Below are positions 26,317 to 36,197 of a stretch of 64,000 bases of DNA, one piece after another; positions within the stretch are counted from its first letter, which is position 1; the number at the start of each line of letters is the position of its first letter. Under the pieces are notes generated by a model. That model ran no database searches. It worked only from the letters and a program-made list of their open reading frames with translations, and was not told where the DNA came from. Made by a program: the position numbers and the translations under genes. Origin of the DNA: Chryseobacterium taichungense (lineage in GTDB: Bacteria; Bacteroidota; Bacteroidia; Flavobacteriales; Weeksellaceae). The DNA lies in the NCBI RefSeq assembly GCF_900109935.1, contig NZ_FOBV01000001.1, positions 496,001-560,000 of the forward strand. Direction: 5' to 3'.

Positions 26317-27981
26317 TTAGTTTTGATTCCAGAAAGGAGTGTATTGGTTTTTAGTAAACACTTGAGCCTGACTTACATTTGGAACATTACTAGAGTTTCC
26401 AGTATATTCTGAAGAAGGATAAATTAACCTATAAGGTTTGTTCGGATAGATTGCGTTATCTGCTACAGGAATATTTGGATAGCCCGTCTTAAGGAAGTTG
26501 ATGTAAGTTTCAACTTGTCTTAAATTTGCAAGAGAAGCAAATCTTTGGTATTGAATTGCTGCAATTTTGTTTGGAGCTCCCGTCCAACCAACAGCAGTGG
26601 TATTTAAGGCAGAAAGATAAGCACCAGCTCTTTCAGGAATCTCATAGAAAGCAAACGAGTCTTGAACCGCTGCTTCATATTGAGCCTGAGCGCTAAAAGT
26701 AAATATTGTTGGATATAATACTGCAGCTTCAGCAAGAAGAAGTTTATTTTCAGATCCTAAAGCTAAATAACCATCCATGGCAGAACCTCTTGTAGCAATC
26801 TCAGCTCCTGCAGAAGTATCACCGCTTAACATTCCGTATACTAATAGATTACTATCATCTGGATTATTGCTTTGAGGAATAACTGTACCGTCAAAATTTT
26901 GTTCACCAATAAATTTCCAGCCAATAAATGAAACCTGCCATTCACTGCCACTAAGTTTTGGAGCTCCCTGTTTAAGGCCAACCACACTAGTCGGATTCTG
27001 TTGCGCCGGACTTGTTGAAAGTCTTCTAAACATCTGACTACCACGATAATCTCTTGCAGATGTACCATAAAGGGTTCCGTTTACTGAGTTTGCATAATAT
27101 TGAGCTGCTTTATACAATCTCCAACCATTAGTATTCAAAGAACTTCCTTGATAATTGACCATACCATAATTACTAAACCATGGGTTTGGAGTTGATGAAT
27201 TTAAATTACTGTAACCAGGATTAATAGCTACATCGCCAATATAAAATTTCGAAGTATCTGCGCTAGCTAAGCTTTGAAGTTGTGCGTCAACAAATGATCT
27301 CACAGTAGCATCAGTAACTTTAGATTGTCTTAGAAGAATTTTAAGTTTAATATTATTGGCAAATAATTTCCACTTATCCATGTCTCCCTGAAATATAACA
27401 TCTTCGGCCTGCCCTACATTATTATCCCCTGTAACTACTGTCGCATCTATATCAGCTATAGCCTTATTGATTTCTAAAACCAATTCTCTGTAGATACTTG
27501 CATCATCATCATACTTTGGAGCAAGATTCTGCTGTCCTTTAAAAGCCTCAGAATATGGTGCATCACCATAGAAATCAACAATATATTGCATAGTATAAGC
27601 TTTCAAAATTCTTGCAATTGCAGAGTGCAATGGAAGAGATGCCCCATTGTTAATTATTCCTTGTAAGTTGTTAGCTGCAACATAGCTACTCGACCAAATT
27701 CCTGTGCTAAAAGTATTTGAAATATCGAGAGAATATTCTCTTGTTAAAGGATTACCAAAATAAAAATTATTACCTGCCCAAGTATTAGTCCATACATTAG
27801 ACAGTGAATTCATTGTACCCGCTTGAGTTGAAAAAACTAAGTTTTCAGAAGCTGCTAATGTTTGTCTAGGTGATATAAGTGACGGGTCAACATTATTTGG
27901 AGAAATGTTATCATCCATCTCTCTACAAGACGATACGAAAGCCATGAGAGCAATCGATGAATATAAGAATATTTTTTTCAT
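26317..27981 (-). CDS. SusD/RagB-like surface lipoprotein, pair 3
   Basis: 554 residues, lipoprotein signal with lipobox VSSC (Cys about 19) followed by REMDD. SusD-like stretches: ILKAYTMQYIVDFYGDAPYSEAFKGQQN, KWKLFANNIKLKILLRQSK and the C-terminal KNQYTPFWNQN. Longer than the other two SusD proteins of this window because of extra loops around residues 250-400. It starts 11 bp after susC pair 3 and should form the lid of that transporter. Ligand unknown. Confidence 0.92.
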   Translation of the reverse strand: MKKIFLYSSIALMAFVSSCREMDDNISPNNVDPSLISPRQTLAASENLVFSTQAGTMNSLSNVWTNTWAGNNFYFGNPLTREYSLDISNTFSTGIWSSSYVAANNLQGIINNGASLPLHSAIARILKAYTMQYIVDFYGDAPYSEAFKGQQNLAPKYDDDASIYRELVLEINKAIADIDATVVTGDNNVGQAEDVIFQGDMDKWKLFANNIKLKILLRQSKVTDATVRSFVDAQLQSLASADTSKFYIGDVAINPGYSNLNSSTPNPWFSNYGMVNYQGSSLNTNGWRLYKAAQYYANSVNGTLYGTSARDYRGSQMFRRLSTSPAQQNPTSVVGLKQGAPKLSGSEWQVSFIGWKFIGEQNFDGTVIPQSNNPDDSNLLVYGMLSGDTSAGAEIATRGSAMDGYLALGSENKLLLAEAAVLYPTIFTFSAQAQYEAAVQDSFAFYEIPERAGAYLSALNTTAVGWTGAPNKIAAIQYQRFASLANLRQVETYINFLKTGYPNIPVADNAIYPNKPYRLIYPSSEYTGNSSNVPNVSQAQVFTKNQYTPFWNQN

Positions 27982-27992
27982 TTTTTACTTAA

Positions 27993-30959
27993 TTAAAAAT
28001 TAACATTTACACTAAAACCATAAGATTTTATCGATGGATATTGTCCTACTGTTGCATATCCTTGCGCATTTCCTGTAGTGTAAGCAGATTCCGGATCAAC
28101 AAAATTCCTATTGTTATCAGAATATTTTACAAAAGGATTTCTTGCATGAACACCAATTGTAAGACCTGTTAATCCACTATTTTTTAGCATATCTGATGAG
28201 AAAGTATAAGAAAGTGCAACTTCTCTAAGTTTAAAATAAGAAGCCGAAACAACCTGATTAGCACCTACCGTTCCAAACTGGTTCTGATAATAGTATTCTA
28301 CGCCATCATATAAAGGATTTCCTGTACCTCCACTCGCATATTGATAATAAACATCATTATTAGCCACATACTGCCCATTAGATAAGTAAGAAGAATTTGG
28401 CATAATAAAACCAGCTTCTCTATCGAAGTTACCACTTTCAGGTAAACTACCACTAAACGCCATATTTTGTAGAAGTTCCGTTGTAATCTTTCCACCAATT
28501 CTCCAATCCGCTGTAGCAGTAAGCTTGAATCCTTTGTAATTTACGCTCGTATTGAAACCCCAAAGATATTTAGGATTAACAGAGCCTAAATTCTGTAGTG
28601 TAGAAGTTACAGACGGTCTACCAGTAGTTGCATCTACAATTACTCTCCCCTGATCATCTCTCACAAAATCAGTACCCATTAATTGAAGCCCTTTCATACC
28701 TTTTATCGCATAGATACCTACTAACGTTGTTCCTCCGATTGCTACTCTATCCGTATCAGGAGCTACCTCTAATACTTCTGTCTCGTATGTTGTAAAGTTT
28801 GCACCAATCTCCCATCTGAAATCTTGGCTCTTCAAAGCTGTAACGTTAATATCGGCATCAATACCTCTGTTTCTTAATTTACCAACATTTGTTAATAAGC
28901 TAGCGATACCCGATGCTACAGAAGTAGTTCTGTTTGTAATCATATCTGTTGTATCATCTTGGTAAACAGATCCATTAAGTAAAATTCTATTATTAAAGAA
29001 TCCTAATGATAAACCTACTTCTTTTTTAGATACTTTTTCAGGTTTGATGTTTTTATCCGTTTGAGAAGTCGGAGAAAGGAAACTTAACCCACCTGTTGGT
29101 GTAAATGGAAAACCAGCCCCAAGACCAAAATAGTTTCGTATGCTATAAGCACCTACTGAAGAAGCATTAGCAGTACCACTAATATTACCATATACTTTTA
29201 AATAATTCAAAACATTACCTCCAAAATCAGTAAGCTTTGTTGGAATAAAACTTACACCAACTGATGGAAAGAAATAACTTCTTTCACCTTCAGGAAGTAC
29301 TGAATTCCACTCATTTCTTGCCGTAGCAGTTAAGAATAAATAATCCTTATATCCTAAATCCAAGTTAGCAAATACAGCTTGCGAGTTATAAGACCCTCTT
29401 GTATTATCTAAATTATAAGGATTAGTAGGATTGGCTAAGTTCCATATTTGATATAGTCCAGGAATAATTAAACCTGATCCTCCAGCACTTGTTGTATTAT
29501 AACTAAAGTTTTGAAAGTTATGCCCTACATTAAGCTTCATATTCAAATCATCCGTAAGATCATAGTTGAAGTTTACTAATAAATCACCGTAATACTTCGT
29601 CTGACTAGCATTTGACTGCGCATATGAAGATGTAATTGCGGTTGCATCAGTAACAAGGGTACTACTCCATCCATCATTCCATTGATTACTAGAACTACCT
29701 AAGTATTGAAGATTTGACCTGTATAAAACATCAATGTTCTTATTAATTTTATATCCTACTGTACCTATTAGGTTTAATCGGTCGGTTGTGTTGTTGAATC
29801 TTACATGTTTGATACTCCAATATGGGTTTTGATAAAAAATATTCCAAGCATATCCATTATCAGGATAATCTTTCCATCTTGTAATAGGAATATCTGTAGA
29901 TGACATCATCAAATCTTCATACAAATTTGAATCTGTGGTATTTGTTGTTTGACGGGTATAATTTACAATAGCATCAAAGTTCCATTTACCAAATTTTGTT
30001 CCAGCTTTTAAGAAAGCTGACATTCTTTTTAACTTGTCATCAGGAACAACAAATTCTCTTTGAAGGTGGTCTAATGATAATAATAAATAACTATTTTCAT
30101 CTCCAATATTTGCAGTTATACCATTTTGGTAAACAGTTCCTGTTTTGAAAAAATCTTTAACATTATTTTTACCATAAGGAGCATATGTAGACATAATCGA
30201 AGATGCATCATCCGGTCCAGGAGTATTATCATCTTGATTTACTGATATATGCCCATCTCCATTAACATCATATAATGGGATACCATAAGGCACAACCTGA
30301 CCGCCTAGCGGTCCATTGAATGAAGCACCCCAAGAACCATTTTCAACATTAATTTTTCCTCCATACCATCCTTGTCCATAATTCCTTTGTCTCTCAGGAG
30401 TATTTAAAACAGATTCAAAGTCAATAGATCCATTATAAGTAACTCTCATTCTTCCTTTAGCGCCCTTTTTAGTGGTTACCAAAACAACGCCATTCACACC
30501 ATCAGAACCATAAAGCGCTGCAGCTTGAGACCCTTTAAGGATATTCATTGACTCAATTAATTCAGGAGCCAATTGTTGCAATGCTGACGCTGACGAAATC
30601 ACATTATCAATAACAACTAAAGCATTATTGTTACCAGTAAGAGATCGCATACCCCTGATTTGAATTTTAGGAGTACCTGTTACACTACTGTTTGTATTTG
30701 TAATACTAACACCGGAAACTTTACCCTGTAGTGAAAAGATTGCACTTGGGTTTGAAGCTGCAGTAATCTGATCGCTATTAACTACTTGCACAGCAGCAGT
30801 CTGAGCATCAGCCTTTTTTTGAATACCTAATGCTCCAGTAATAACTACTTCGCCTATGTTACCTTCTCTGATGGAATCATTTCTTTTCTTCTGTGCATTC
30901 ACCATTGCAAAAGAAGAAGACAAAACTACCAGTAGAACACTTGCTGTTAATTTCTTCAT
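27993..30959 (-). CDS. SusC/RagA-like TonB-dependent outer-membrane transporter, pair 3
   Basis: 988 residues from the ATG at 30959; a longer in-frame start at 31016 would add 19 residues before a perfect signal peptide (MKKLTASVLLVVLSSSFAMV) and is rejected. The plug begins near IGEVVITGALGIQKKAD, with IQIRGMRSLTGNNNALVVIDN and MNILKGSQAAALYGSDGVNGVV. Sequence differs more from pairs 1 and 2 than they do from each other. A DVNGDGHISVNQDDN segment near 255 looks like a calcium-binding loop. Ends GFSVNVNF. Imports an unknown ligand using TonB. Confidence 0.92.
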   Translation of the reverse strand: MKKLTASVLLVVLSSSFAMVNAQKKRNDSIREGNIGEVVITGALGIQKKADAQTAAVQVVNSDQITAASNPSAIFSLQGKVSGVSITNTNSSVTGTPKIQIRGMRSLTGNNNALVVIDNVISSASALQQLAPELIESMNILKGSQAAALYGSDGVNGVVLVTTKKGAKGRMRVTYNGSIDFESVLNTPERQRNYGQGWYGGKINVENGSWGASFNGPLGGQVVPYGIPLYDVNGDGHISVNQDDNTPGPDDASSIMSTYAPYGKNNVKDFFKTGTVYQNGITANIGDENSYLLLSLDHLQREFVVPDDKLKRMSAFLKAGTKFGKWNFDAIVNYTRQTTNTTDSNLYEDLMMSSTDIPITRWKDYPDNGYAWNIFYQNPYWSIKHVRFNNTTDRLNLIGTVGYKINKNIDVLYRSNLQYLGSSSNQWNDGWSSTLVTDATAITSSYAQSNASQTKYYGDLLVNFNYDLTDDLNMKLNVGHNFQNFSYNTTSAGGSGLIIPGLYQIWNLANPTNPYNLDNTRGSYNSQAVFANLDLGYKDYLFLTATARNEWNSVLPEGERSYFFPSVGVSFIPTKLTDFGGNVLNYLKVYGNISGTANASSVGAYSIRNYFGLGAGFPFTPTGGLSFLSPTSQTDKNIKPEKVSKKEVGLSLGFFNNRILLNGSVYQDDTTDMITNRTTSVASGIASLLTNVGKLRNRGIDADINVTALKSQDFRWEIGANFTTYETEVLEVAPDTDRVAIGGTTLVGIYAIKGMKGLQLMGTDFVRDDQGRVIVDATTGRPSVTSTLQNLGSVNPKYLWGFNTSVNYKGFKLTATADWRIGGKITTELLQNMAFSGSLPESGNFDREAGFIMPNSSYLSNGQYVANNDVYYQYASGGTGNPLYDGVEYYYQNQFGTVGANQVVSASYFKLREVALSYTFSSDMLKNSGLTGLTIGVHARNPFVKYSDNNRNFVDPESAYTTGNAQGYATVGQYPSIKSYGFSVNVNF

Positions 30960-30985
30960 ATTTAAATTGATTATTTTTATTTCTG

Positions 30986-31007
30986 CAAATATGTAAAACT
31001 TTCTTAA
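30986..31007 (-). promoter_or_regulatory. Shared upstream box, susC pair 3
   Basis: 22 bp, 27 bp upstream of the ATG; its last 13 bases (AAAACTTTCTTAA) are identical to those of the box before susC pair 2. On the minus strand CATATTTG is one base off TAnnTTTG. Confidence 0.5.
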
Positions 31008-31377
31008 CGTAAACAAATATTTTTGTTAAAAATATTTAATTTTCTATGTTTACATGGTATAATAAATAACATAATTATGAATATGTTAAAAAAAAACTCA
31101 TTTTTTTTTGAGTTGAAAAAGTTTAAGAGATAAATAAAGGATGGATATGAAGAATGATACGCTAAAAGGAATATACATCTCTAATAATTTAACCAAAATT
31201 TAGTTAATGATTTTTAAAATTTGAATCTTAAAACAAGAATAGATTTGATTAGTTTATCAATATAGAATGTCCTTATAGAACTTTTCAATTATTGTATTAA
31301 TTGAACTGTGCAATTTCAATACAAAATTATCTCACAAAATACTTAATTTTACATGTTTTTATATCTCATCATACAAT
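31008..31377. other. Non-coding AT-rich gap between susC pair 3 and rnhB
   Basis: No gene seen. One hairpin, AACTCA (31095-31100) with TGAGTT (31109-31114), has a T run on the minus-strand side, but no minus-strand gene ends upstream of it, so its role is unclear. Confidence 0.55.
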
Positions 31378-31977
31378 ATGGATTTATTAAGAAAGGGATC
31401 GGTCTTTTATATTGAAGCAGGATGCGACGAAGTTGGCAGAGGGTGCTTATGTGGTCCTGTGGTGGCAGCAGCAGTCATTTTGGATCGTAATTTCAACCAG
31501 AGTTTAGTTAATGATTCCAAAAAACTAAATTTTAAAACAAGAATGGATCTTGATCAGTATATAAAAGATAACGTAAAAGATTATGCCATTGCCGAACTTC
31601 CTGCCGGATTTATCGATGAGCATAATATCCTTAACGCAAGTATTCATGCCATGCACTTGGCTTTGGATAAACTTACAATTCGCCCTGAACTCATTTTAGT
31701 TGACGGAAACAGATTTCATCCTTATAATTATATTCCTCATGAATGCATTATCAAAGGAGATTCTAAAGTGCTTTCTATTGCCGCAGCATCTATTTTAGCA
31801 AAAAATTACAGGGATAAATTAATGATTGAACTCCATGATGAACATCCTGAATATGGTTGGAATACTAATTTTGGCTATGCAACCAAAAAACATCAACAGG
31901 CTTTAATTGAATTTGGCCCAACAAAATATCACAGGAGATCATTTCGCTTAGATTACAGCATGGAAGATGAATGCTAA
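31378..31977 (+). CDS. rnhB: Ribonuclease HII
   Basis: 199 residues. The type 2 RNase H motif DEVGRG lies at 17-22 (catalytic D17, E18), with the third acidic residue D109 in LILVDGN, and DSKKL at 46-50. The glycine-proline turn reads CGPVV where AGPVV is more common. The enzyme cuts RNA-DNA hybrids and removes misincorporated ribonucleotides, in the cytoplasm. Single gene, convergent with yidC and sharing a bidirectional terminator. Confidence 0.96.
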   Translation: MDLLRKGSVFYIEAGCDEVGRGCLCGPVVAAAVILDRNFNQSLVNDSKKLNFKTRMDLDQYIKDNVKDYAIAELPAGFIDEHNILNASIHAMHLALDKLTIRPELILVDGNRFHPYNYIPHECIIKGDSKVLSIAAASILAKNYRDKLMIELHDEHPEYGWNTNFGYATKKHQQALIEFGPTKYHRRSFRLDYSMEDEC

Positions 31978-31993
31978 TTAACTTATCTTAATA

Positions 31994-32027
31994 CAAAAAA
32001 AGAGAAGCAAATTGCTTCTCTTTTTTT
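31994..32027. terminator. Bidirectional terminator between rnhB and yidC
   Basis: AGAGAAGCAA and TTGCTTCTCT form a stem around a single central A, with A7 before and T7 after, so it can serve both convergent genes. Confidence 0.88.
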
Positions 32028-32030
32028 ATT

Positions 32031-33827
32031 TTATTTCTTTTTTCTTTGTTGCTCCTGATATTTCTGTTGTTCCTGAGCTTTCTCCATCATTTCCCTCATC
32101 CGTTTCTGGAATTTCCCTTCCGTTTTAGGCTTTTCTTTATTCGCCTGAATCTGTGCATGAATTTTCTTCTCGTCAAGAATTACATATTTAATAACAAGAA
32201 TAATCAAGATATTGATCGCATTCGATACAAAATAATACCATGATAAACCAGACGCAGACGTATTAAGGAAGAATAAGAATGTAACAGGGAAAATGTACAT
32301 TAACACTTTCATATTTGGCATTCCTTCCTGCTGTGGCTGTTGCATGTTTCCTGAAGTCATTATGGTATAAATTAAAATCACGATCGTACAAGCCAAAGCG
32401 AAAATACTTAAATGATCTCCTAAGAACGGAACTTTAAATGGTAATTTAATCAAATCATCATAAGCCGTTAAATCTTTTGCAAACCAGAAACCTTTACCTC
32501 TCAAATCAATAAAATTCGGGAAGAAACGGAATAATGCATAAAATATAGGAATCTGAACCAAGGCCGGCAGACATCCTGCCATCTGATTTACACCAGCTTT
32601 CCGATAAACTTCCATCGTTGCCTGCTGCTTCTTCATCGGATCTGCATCTTTAAGCTTGGCATTCACCTCATCAATTTCAGGACGGATTACCCTCATCATG
32701 GCACTCAGTTTATGCTGTTTGTACATGATCGGTGATAAGATCAATTTAACAATAATGGTCATCAGGAAAATCACCCAACCTGCTGTAAGCCCCCAATCGG
32801 CAATAATATTGTACATCGGAATAAAGAAACCTCTGTTCATCCAACCTATAAAAGACCAGCCTAATGGGAGAATCTCATCAAAGTTTTTATCATAAGATTT
32901 TAATAAAGGTAAATCCAATGGCATAAAATACCATGTAAAATCCTGATTAAGCTCGCTTCCGGTCATTTGAACAAAACCTTCATAATTCAGTTTTTTAAGA
33001 TATTCACCTTCTTCAACGGTTTCCTGATTTCCTTTACTTTGTGTAAATCCTGTTTTAGATTCAATCACGGAAGCAAAGAACTGCTGTTTTACACCAATCC
33101 AGTTAAGCGTTTCCTTTTCTTCTTCCATGGTAGTTCTTCCGTCATAATCATAATCTTTATAATTATTGAAAGCATAAGAGAATTCCGAGTGAGATTGCTC
33201 CTGAGCTCTACCTTTTTCAAGATTTCTTACATTATAATCCCAGATAAAATCAGCTTTGTTATCTGAAGTAATTTTAGCAAGCCCCTGCGTTCTTACTTTA
33301 AAATCAAGGGTATATTTCGGAAGCAAAGTATAAATAAACTGAATGACAGCACCATTATAATTAGCCGTCATCGTTACCGCATTTCCGTTAACTGTAGGAG
33401 AAAATACAAGATCCTTTGTATTAATAACTTTTCCTGTTTTATCTTTAAACTGAAAACCGTAATTGGAATTATTTTTAGTGATCAGGTAAAGCGGAAGATC
33501 TGCCTTATCCGTTTTATGATCGTATGCTTTGTACTCCGCAAGCTCTACTTTTGAGACTTGTCCTCCAAGACTATTAAATTCAACTTTCAGCTCTTTGTTG
33601 GAAAGATTCGCAGTCTGAATAGCATTGGGAGTTACATTAGGATTGATATTATTTGCCTGAGATGGTTTTACGGCATTTTTTACCTGCTCGGTTTTCTGTT
33701 GCTCAGCTTTTACCTGTTCTTCTTTGGATTGTTTGTTCTGGAAATAAAACATAAATCCGAAAAGTACCAAACATAAAACCGCAAAACTAATAATCTGACT
33801 TTTATCGAGTCCGTTGTTCTGTTGCAT
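32031..33827 (-). CDS. yidC: Membrane protein insertase YidC
   Basis: 598 residues. N-terminal helix (about 10-27), a Gln/Lys-rich linker, then the large periplasmic beta domain (about 70-340), then the conserved insertase core with five helices: WVIFLMTIIVKLILSPIMYKQHKLSAMMRVIRPEIDEV, MAGCLPALVQIPIFYALFRFFP and SWYYFVSNAINILIILVIKY. The C-terminal tail is a Lys/Gln-rich cytoplasmic extension ending in QQRKKK, typical for contact with ribosomes. It inserts membrane proteins with or without SecYEG. Downstream of pyrG on the same strand but separated by a hairpin. Confidence 0.97.
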   Translation of the reverse strand: MQQNNGLDKSQIISFAVLCLVLFGFMFYFQNKQSKEEQVKAEQQKTEQVKNAVKPSQANNINPNVTPNAIQTANLSNKELKVEFNSLGGQVSKVELAEYKAYDHKTDKADLPLYLITKNNSNYGFQFKDKTGKVINTKDLVFSPTVNGNAVTMTANYNGAVIQFIYTLLPKYTLDFKVRTQGLAKITSDNKADFIWDYNVRNLEKGRAQEQSHSEFSYAFNNYKDYDYDGRTTMEEEKETLNWIGVKQQFFASVIESKTGFTQSKGNQETVEEGEYLKKLNYEGFVQMTGSELNQDFTWYFMPLDLPLLKSYDKNFDEILPLGWSFIGWMNRGFFIPMYNIIADWGLTAGWVIFLMTIIVKLILSPIMYKQHKLSAMMRVIRPEIDEVNAKLKDADPMKKQQATMEVYRKAGVNQMAGCLPALVQIPIFYALFRFFPNFIDLRGKGFWFAKDLTAYDDLIKLPFKVPFLGDHLSIFALACTIVILIYTIMTSGNMQQPQQEGMPNMKVLMYIFPVTFLFFLNTSASGLSWYYFVSNAINILIILVIKYVILDEKKIHAQIQANKEKPKTEGKFQKRMREMMEKAQEQQKYQEQQRKKK

Positions 33828-33936
33828 TTTATTTTTATTAAAATTTTTACCTATTTAAATATATTATGTCTGTAATATATTTTGAGTCGACAAAAATACT
33901 GTTTTTTTATCAAAACTCTATACTATAATACATTAC

Positions 33937-33984
33937 TATATAATAAACTCAGGCTGAGAATAATCAGTCTGAGTTTATTATATA
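33937..33984 (-). terminator. Hairpin terminator after pyrG
   Basis: TATATAATAAACTCAG (33937-33952) and CTGAGTTTATTATATA (33969-33984) form a 16-bp stem with an inner CTGA/TCAG extension. No strong U run follows, so efficiency is uncertain. Confidence 0.6.
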
Positions 33985-34004
33985 TAACGATCGTAAACGA
34001 TGAA

Positions 34005-35618
34005 TTACTTTACTTCTTTGCCACAAGCTTTAATGAAAGCTCTGAATAAAGGATGTGGTGTCGCTACCGTACTTTTGTATTCCGGATGATACTGTACCCC
34101 TACATAGAAAGGATGATCCGGCATCTCAAGTGCCTCAACAAGACCTGTTTCAGGATTTGTACCTGTTGCCAGGAAACCGTTTTTCTCAAATTCACCAAGA
34201 TAATCACTGTTGAATTCGTATCTGTGGCGGTGTCTTTCCGTGATATTTTTATTTCCGTAAATATCATTTAATTTAGAACCGTTTTTCAAGGTGCATTTCC
34301 AAGCTCCGAGACGCATTGTTCCTCCTTTATCAACAATATTTTTCTGCTCTTCCATTATTGAAATTACGGGATGTGCTGTAGAAGTATCGAACTCCATTGA
34401 GTTGGCTTTCGTGTATCCTAAAACATTTCTGGCAAACTCAACCGTCATGATCTGCATTCCAAGACAAATTCCCAGCATAGGAACTTTATTTTCTCTTGCA
34501 TACTGAGCGGTAAGCACTTTTCCTTCTATCCCTCTGTCACCAAAACCTGGCGCCACAAGAATTCCGTCTACTCCTTTTAACGTATCTTGAATATTCTCTT
34601 CGGTAATATCACCGCTGTATACCCATCTTATTTTCACTTCTGTTTCAAGATCTGCACCCGCATGTTTGAAGGCTTCAGCAATAGAAATATATGAATCCTG
34701 AAGAGAAACATATTTTCCAACCAATGCAATTTCCACCGATTTTTTAGGATTCTGAAATTTCTTTAAGAAAGATTTCCACTCTTTAAGATCTGCATCTTTA
34801 TCACTTTTAAGATCTAATTCCTTAAGAACCACATCATCAAAATTTTGTTTTTGAAGATACATAGGAACTTCATAGATCGTATCAAGATCCTTACATTCAA
34901 TAACGTTGTCTAAAGGAACGTTGCAGAACTGAGCCAATTTTGCACGCTGATCTTTAGGGATTTTATGTTCTGTACGGCAAACCAAAACATCCGCCATTAT
35001 TCCGCTTTCCATCAGCTGACGAACGGAATGCTGAGAAGGTTTTGTTTTTAATTCTCCACTAGAAGCCAGATATGGCAATAAGGTCAAATGAATGACCATT
35101 GAATTTTTCTCACCTAATTCCCATTTCAACTGACGAACAGTTTCGATGTAAGGCAGAGATTCAATATCACCCACAGTTCCACCAATCTCAGTAATAATGA
35201 TATCGTAGTTCTGTTTTGATAAAATTTTGATTCTTCTTTTGATTTCGTTCGTAATATGAGGAATTACCTGAACTGTTTTTCCAAGGAAATCTCCTTTTCT
35301 TTCTTTTTCGATGACCGTCTGGTAGATTTTCCCGGTTGTAACGTTGTTGTTTTGGGAAGTAGGAGCATCAAGATAACGCTCGTAGTGACCTAAATCCAGA
35401 TCCGTTTCCGCACCATCTTCGGTTACATAGCATTCTCCATGTTCATAAGGATTCAGCGTTCCCGGGTCGATGTTGATATAAGGATCAAGCTTTTGAATGG
35501 TTACGTTGAAGCCGCGTGATTTTAGAAGAAGGCCCAGAGAAGCAGAAACGATTCCCTTTCCCAAAGATGAAGTTACACCTCCTGTCACAAAGATGTACTT
35601 TGTATTCTTTTTACTCAT
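34005..35618 (-). CDS. pyrG: CTP synthase
   Basis: 537 residues from the ATG at 35618 (MSKKNTKYIFVTGG); an ATG six codons upstream lies too near the promoter to be likely. The N-terminal amidoligase domain shows GGVTSSLGKGI with the nucleotide-binding loop; the C-terminal class I glutaminase domain contains APGFGDRG, the nucleophile motif LGICLGMQ, and the terminal HPEYKS. It makes CTP from UTP, ATP and glutamine in the cytoplasm. It is upstream of yidC with a hairpin in between. Confidence 0.97.
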   Translation of the reverse strand: MSKKNTKYIFVTGGVTSSLGKGIVSASLGLLLKSRGFNVTIQKLDPYINIDPGTLNPYEHGECYVTEDGAETDLDLGHYERYLDAPTSQNNNVTTGKIYQTVIEKERKGDFLGKTVQVIPHITNEIKRRIKILSKQNYDIIITEIGGTVGDIESLPYIETVRQLKWELGEKNSMVIHLTLLPYLASSGELKTKPSQHSVRQLMESGIMADVLVCRTEHKIPKDQRAKLAQFCNVPLDNVIECKDLDTIYEVPMYLQKQNFDDVVLKELDLKSDKDADLKEWKSFLKKFQNPKKSVEIALVGKYVSLQDSYISIAEAFKHAGADLETEVKIRWVYSGDITEENIQDTLKGVDGILVAPGFGDRGIEGKVLTAQYARENKVPMLGICLGMQIMTVEFARNVLGYTKANSMEFDTSTAHPVISIMEEQKNIVDKGGTMRLGAWKCTLKNGSKLNDIYGNKNITERHRHRYEFNSDYLGEFEKNGFLATGTNPETGLVEALEMPDHPFYVGVQYHPEYKSTVATPHPLFRAFIKACGKEVK

Positions 35619-35633
35619 TAGATTAGGTTTGTG

Positions 35634-35664
35634 CAAAGTTATGGGAAAAAGAAATACAAAGCAA
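35634..35664 (-). promoter_or_regulatory. Promoter of pyrG
   Basis: On the minus strand TTG (35664-35662), 20-bp spacer, TAACTTTG (35641-35634): a full match to TTG-N20-TAnnTTTG. Transcription would start near 35628, giving a very short leader before the ATG at 35618. Confidence 0.65.
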
Positions 35665-35714
35665 TTTTGTATTAAAATTTGATTGTGTATTTTAGGAAAG
35701 ATAAAATTTTAACA

Positions 35715-36140
35715 ATGAAAATTCTCAATAAACTAGTTTATTTGAAAAATGTAGAACTATTATCTGAAAACGGTTTATTACTAAAATTCGACAATTTACC
35801 AATCTGGAGAAGTAATCAGTTTAATATTTATTTTACAGATCGTCATCATGATTATTACGAATGTATTTTTATTTACTTTAAAAAGAATATTCTAAACTAC
35901 CATATGATATTTAAAAGTCTTATTGGCGAACAATTATATATCGAAATTTCAAATCATTTATTAAATGTTTGGTATGCCAAATATTTCGACCATATTGAAG
36001 ATAGAAATACGGTAGACAATCTTGAAGAAATTGAAGTTTTTAATTTTAAGTTTGAGAAAATAGAGAAAACCGCTCAGGACTGGAAAAACGAATACACCAG
36101 TTTAGAAAAAACCTATCTTGATTTGCTTGCAGGAAAATAA
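35715..36140 (+). CDS. Hypothetical protein, unrecognised
   Basis: 141 residues from the ATG at 35715; a longer start at 35679 would add 12 unconserved-looking residues and overlap the pyrG promoter region. The sequence is rich in aromatic residues and lysine (for example YFTDRHHDYYECIFIYFKKN), has no signal peptide or membrane helix, and ends in a helical charged stretch (KTAQDWKNEYTSLEKTYLDLLAGK). I do not recognise a family. Single gene, convergent with the YceI-like gene. Confidence 0.6.
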   Translation: MKILNKLVYLKNVELLSENGLLLKFDNLPIWRSNQFNIYFTDRHHDYYECIFIYFKKNILNYHMIFKSLIGEQLYIEISNHLLNVWYAKYFDHIEDRNTVDNLEEIEVFNFKFEKIEKTAQDWKNEYTSLEKTYLDLLAGK

Positions 36141-36142
36141 GC

Positions 36143-36174
36143 AAAAAGGTTCCCAGAAAACTGAAAACCTTTTT
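36143..36174. terminator. Bidirectional terminator
   Basis: AAAAAGGTT (36143-36151) pairs with AACCTTTTT (36166-36174), with an inner CAG-AAAA-CTG hairpin. Lies between two convergent genes. Confidence 0.65.
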
Positions 36175-36197
36175 TAAACCAAATTTATATATGAAAA

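Noticed and set aside
31095-31114. Hairpin as terminator for a minus-strand gene
   Set aside because: T run is on the minus strand but no minus-strand gene ends upstream; only 6-bp arms.
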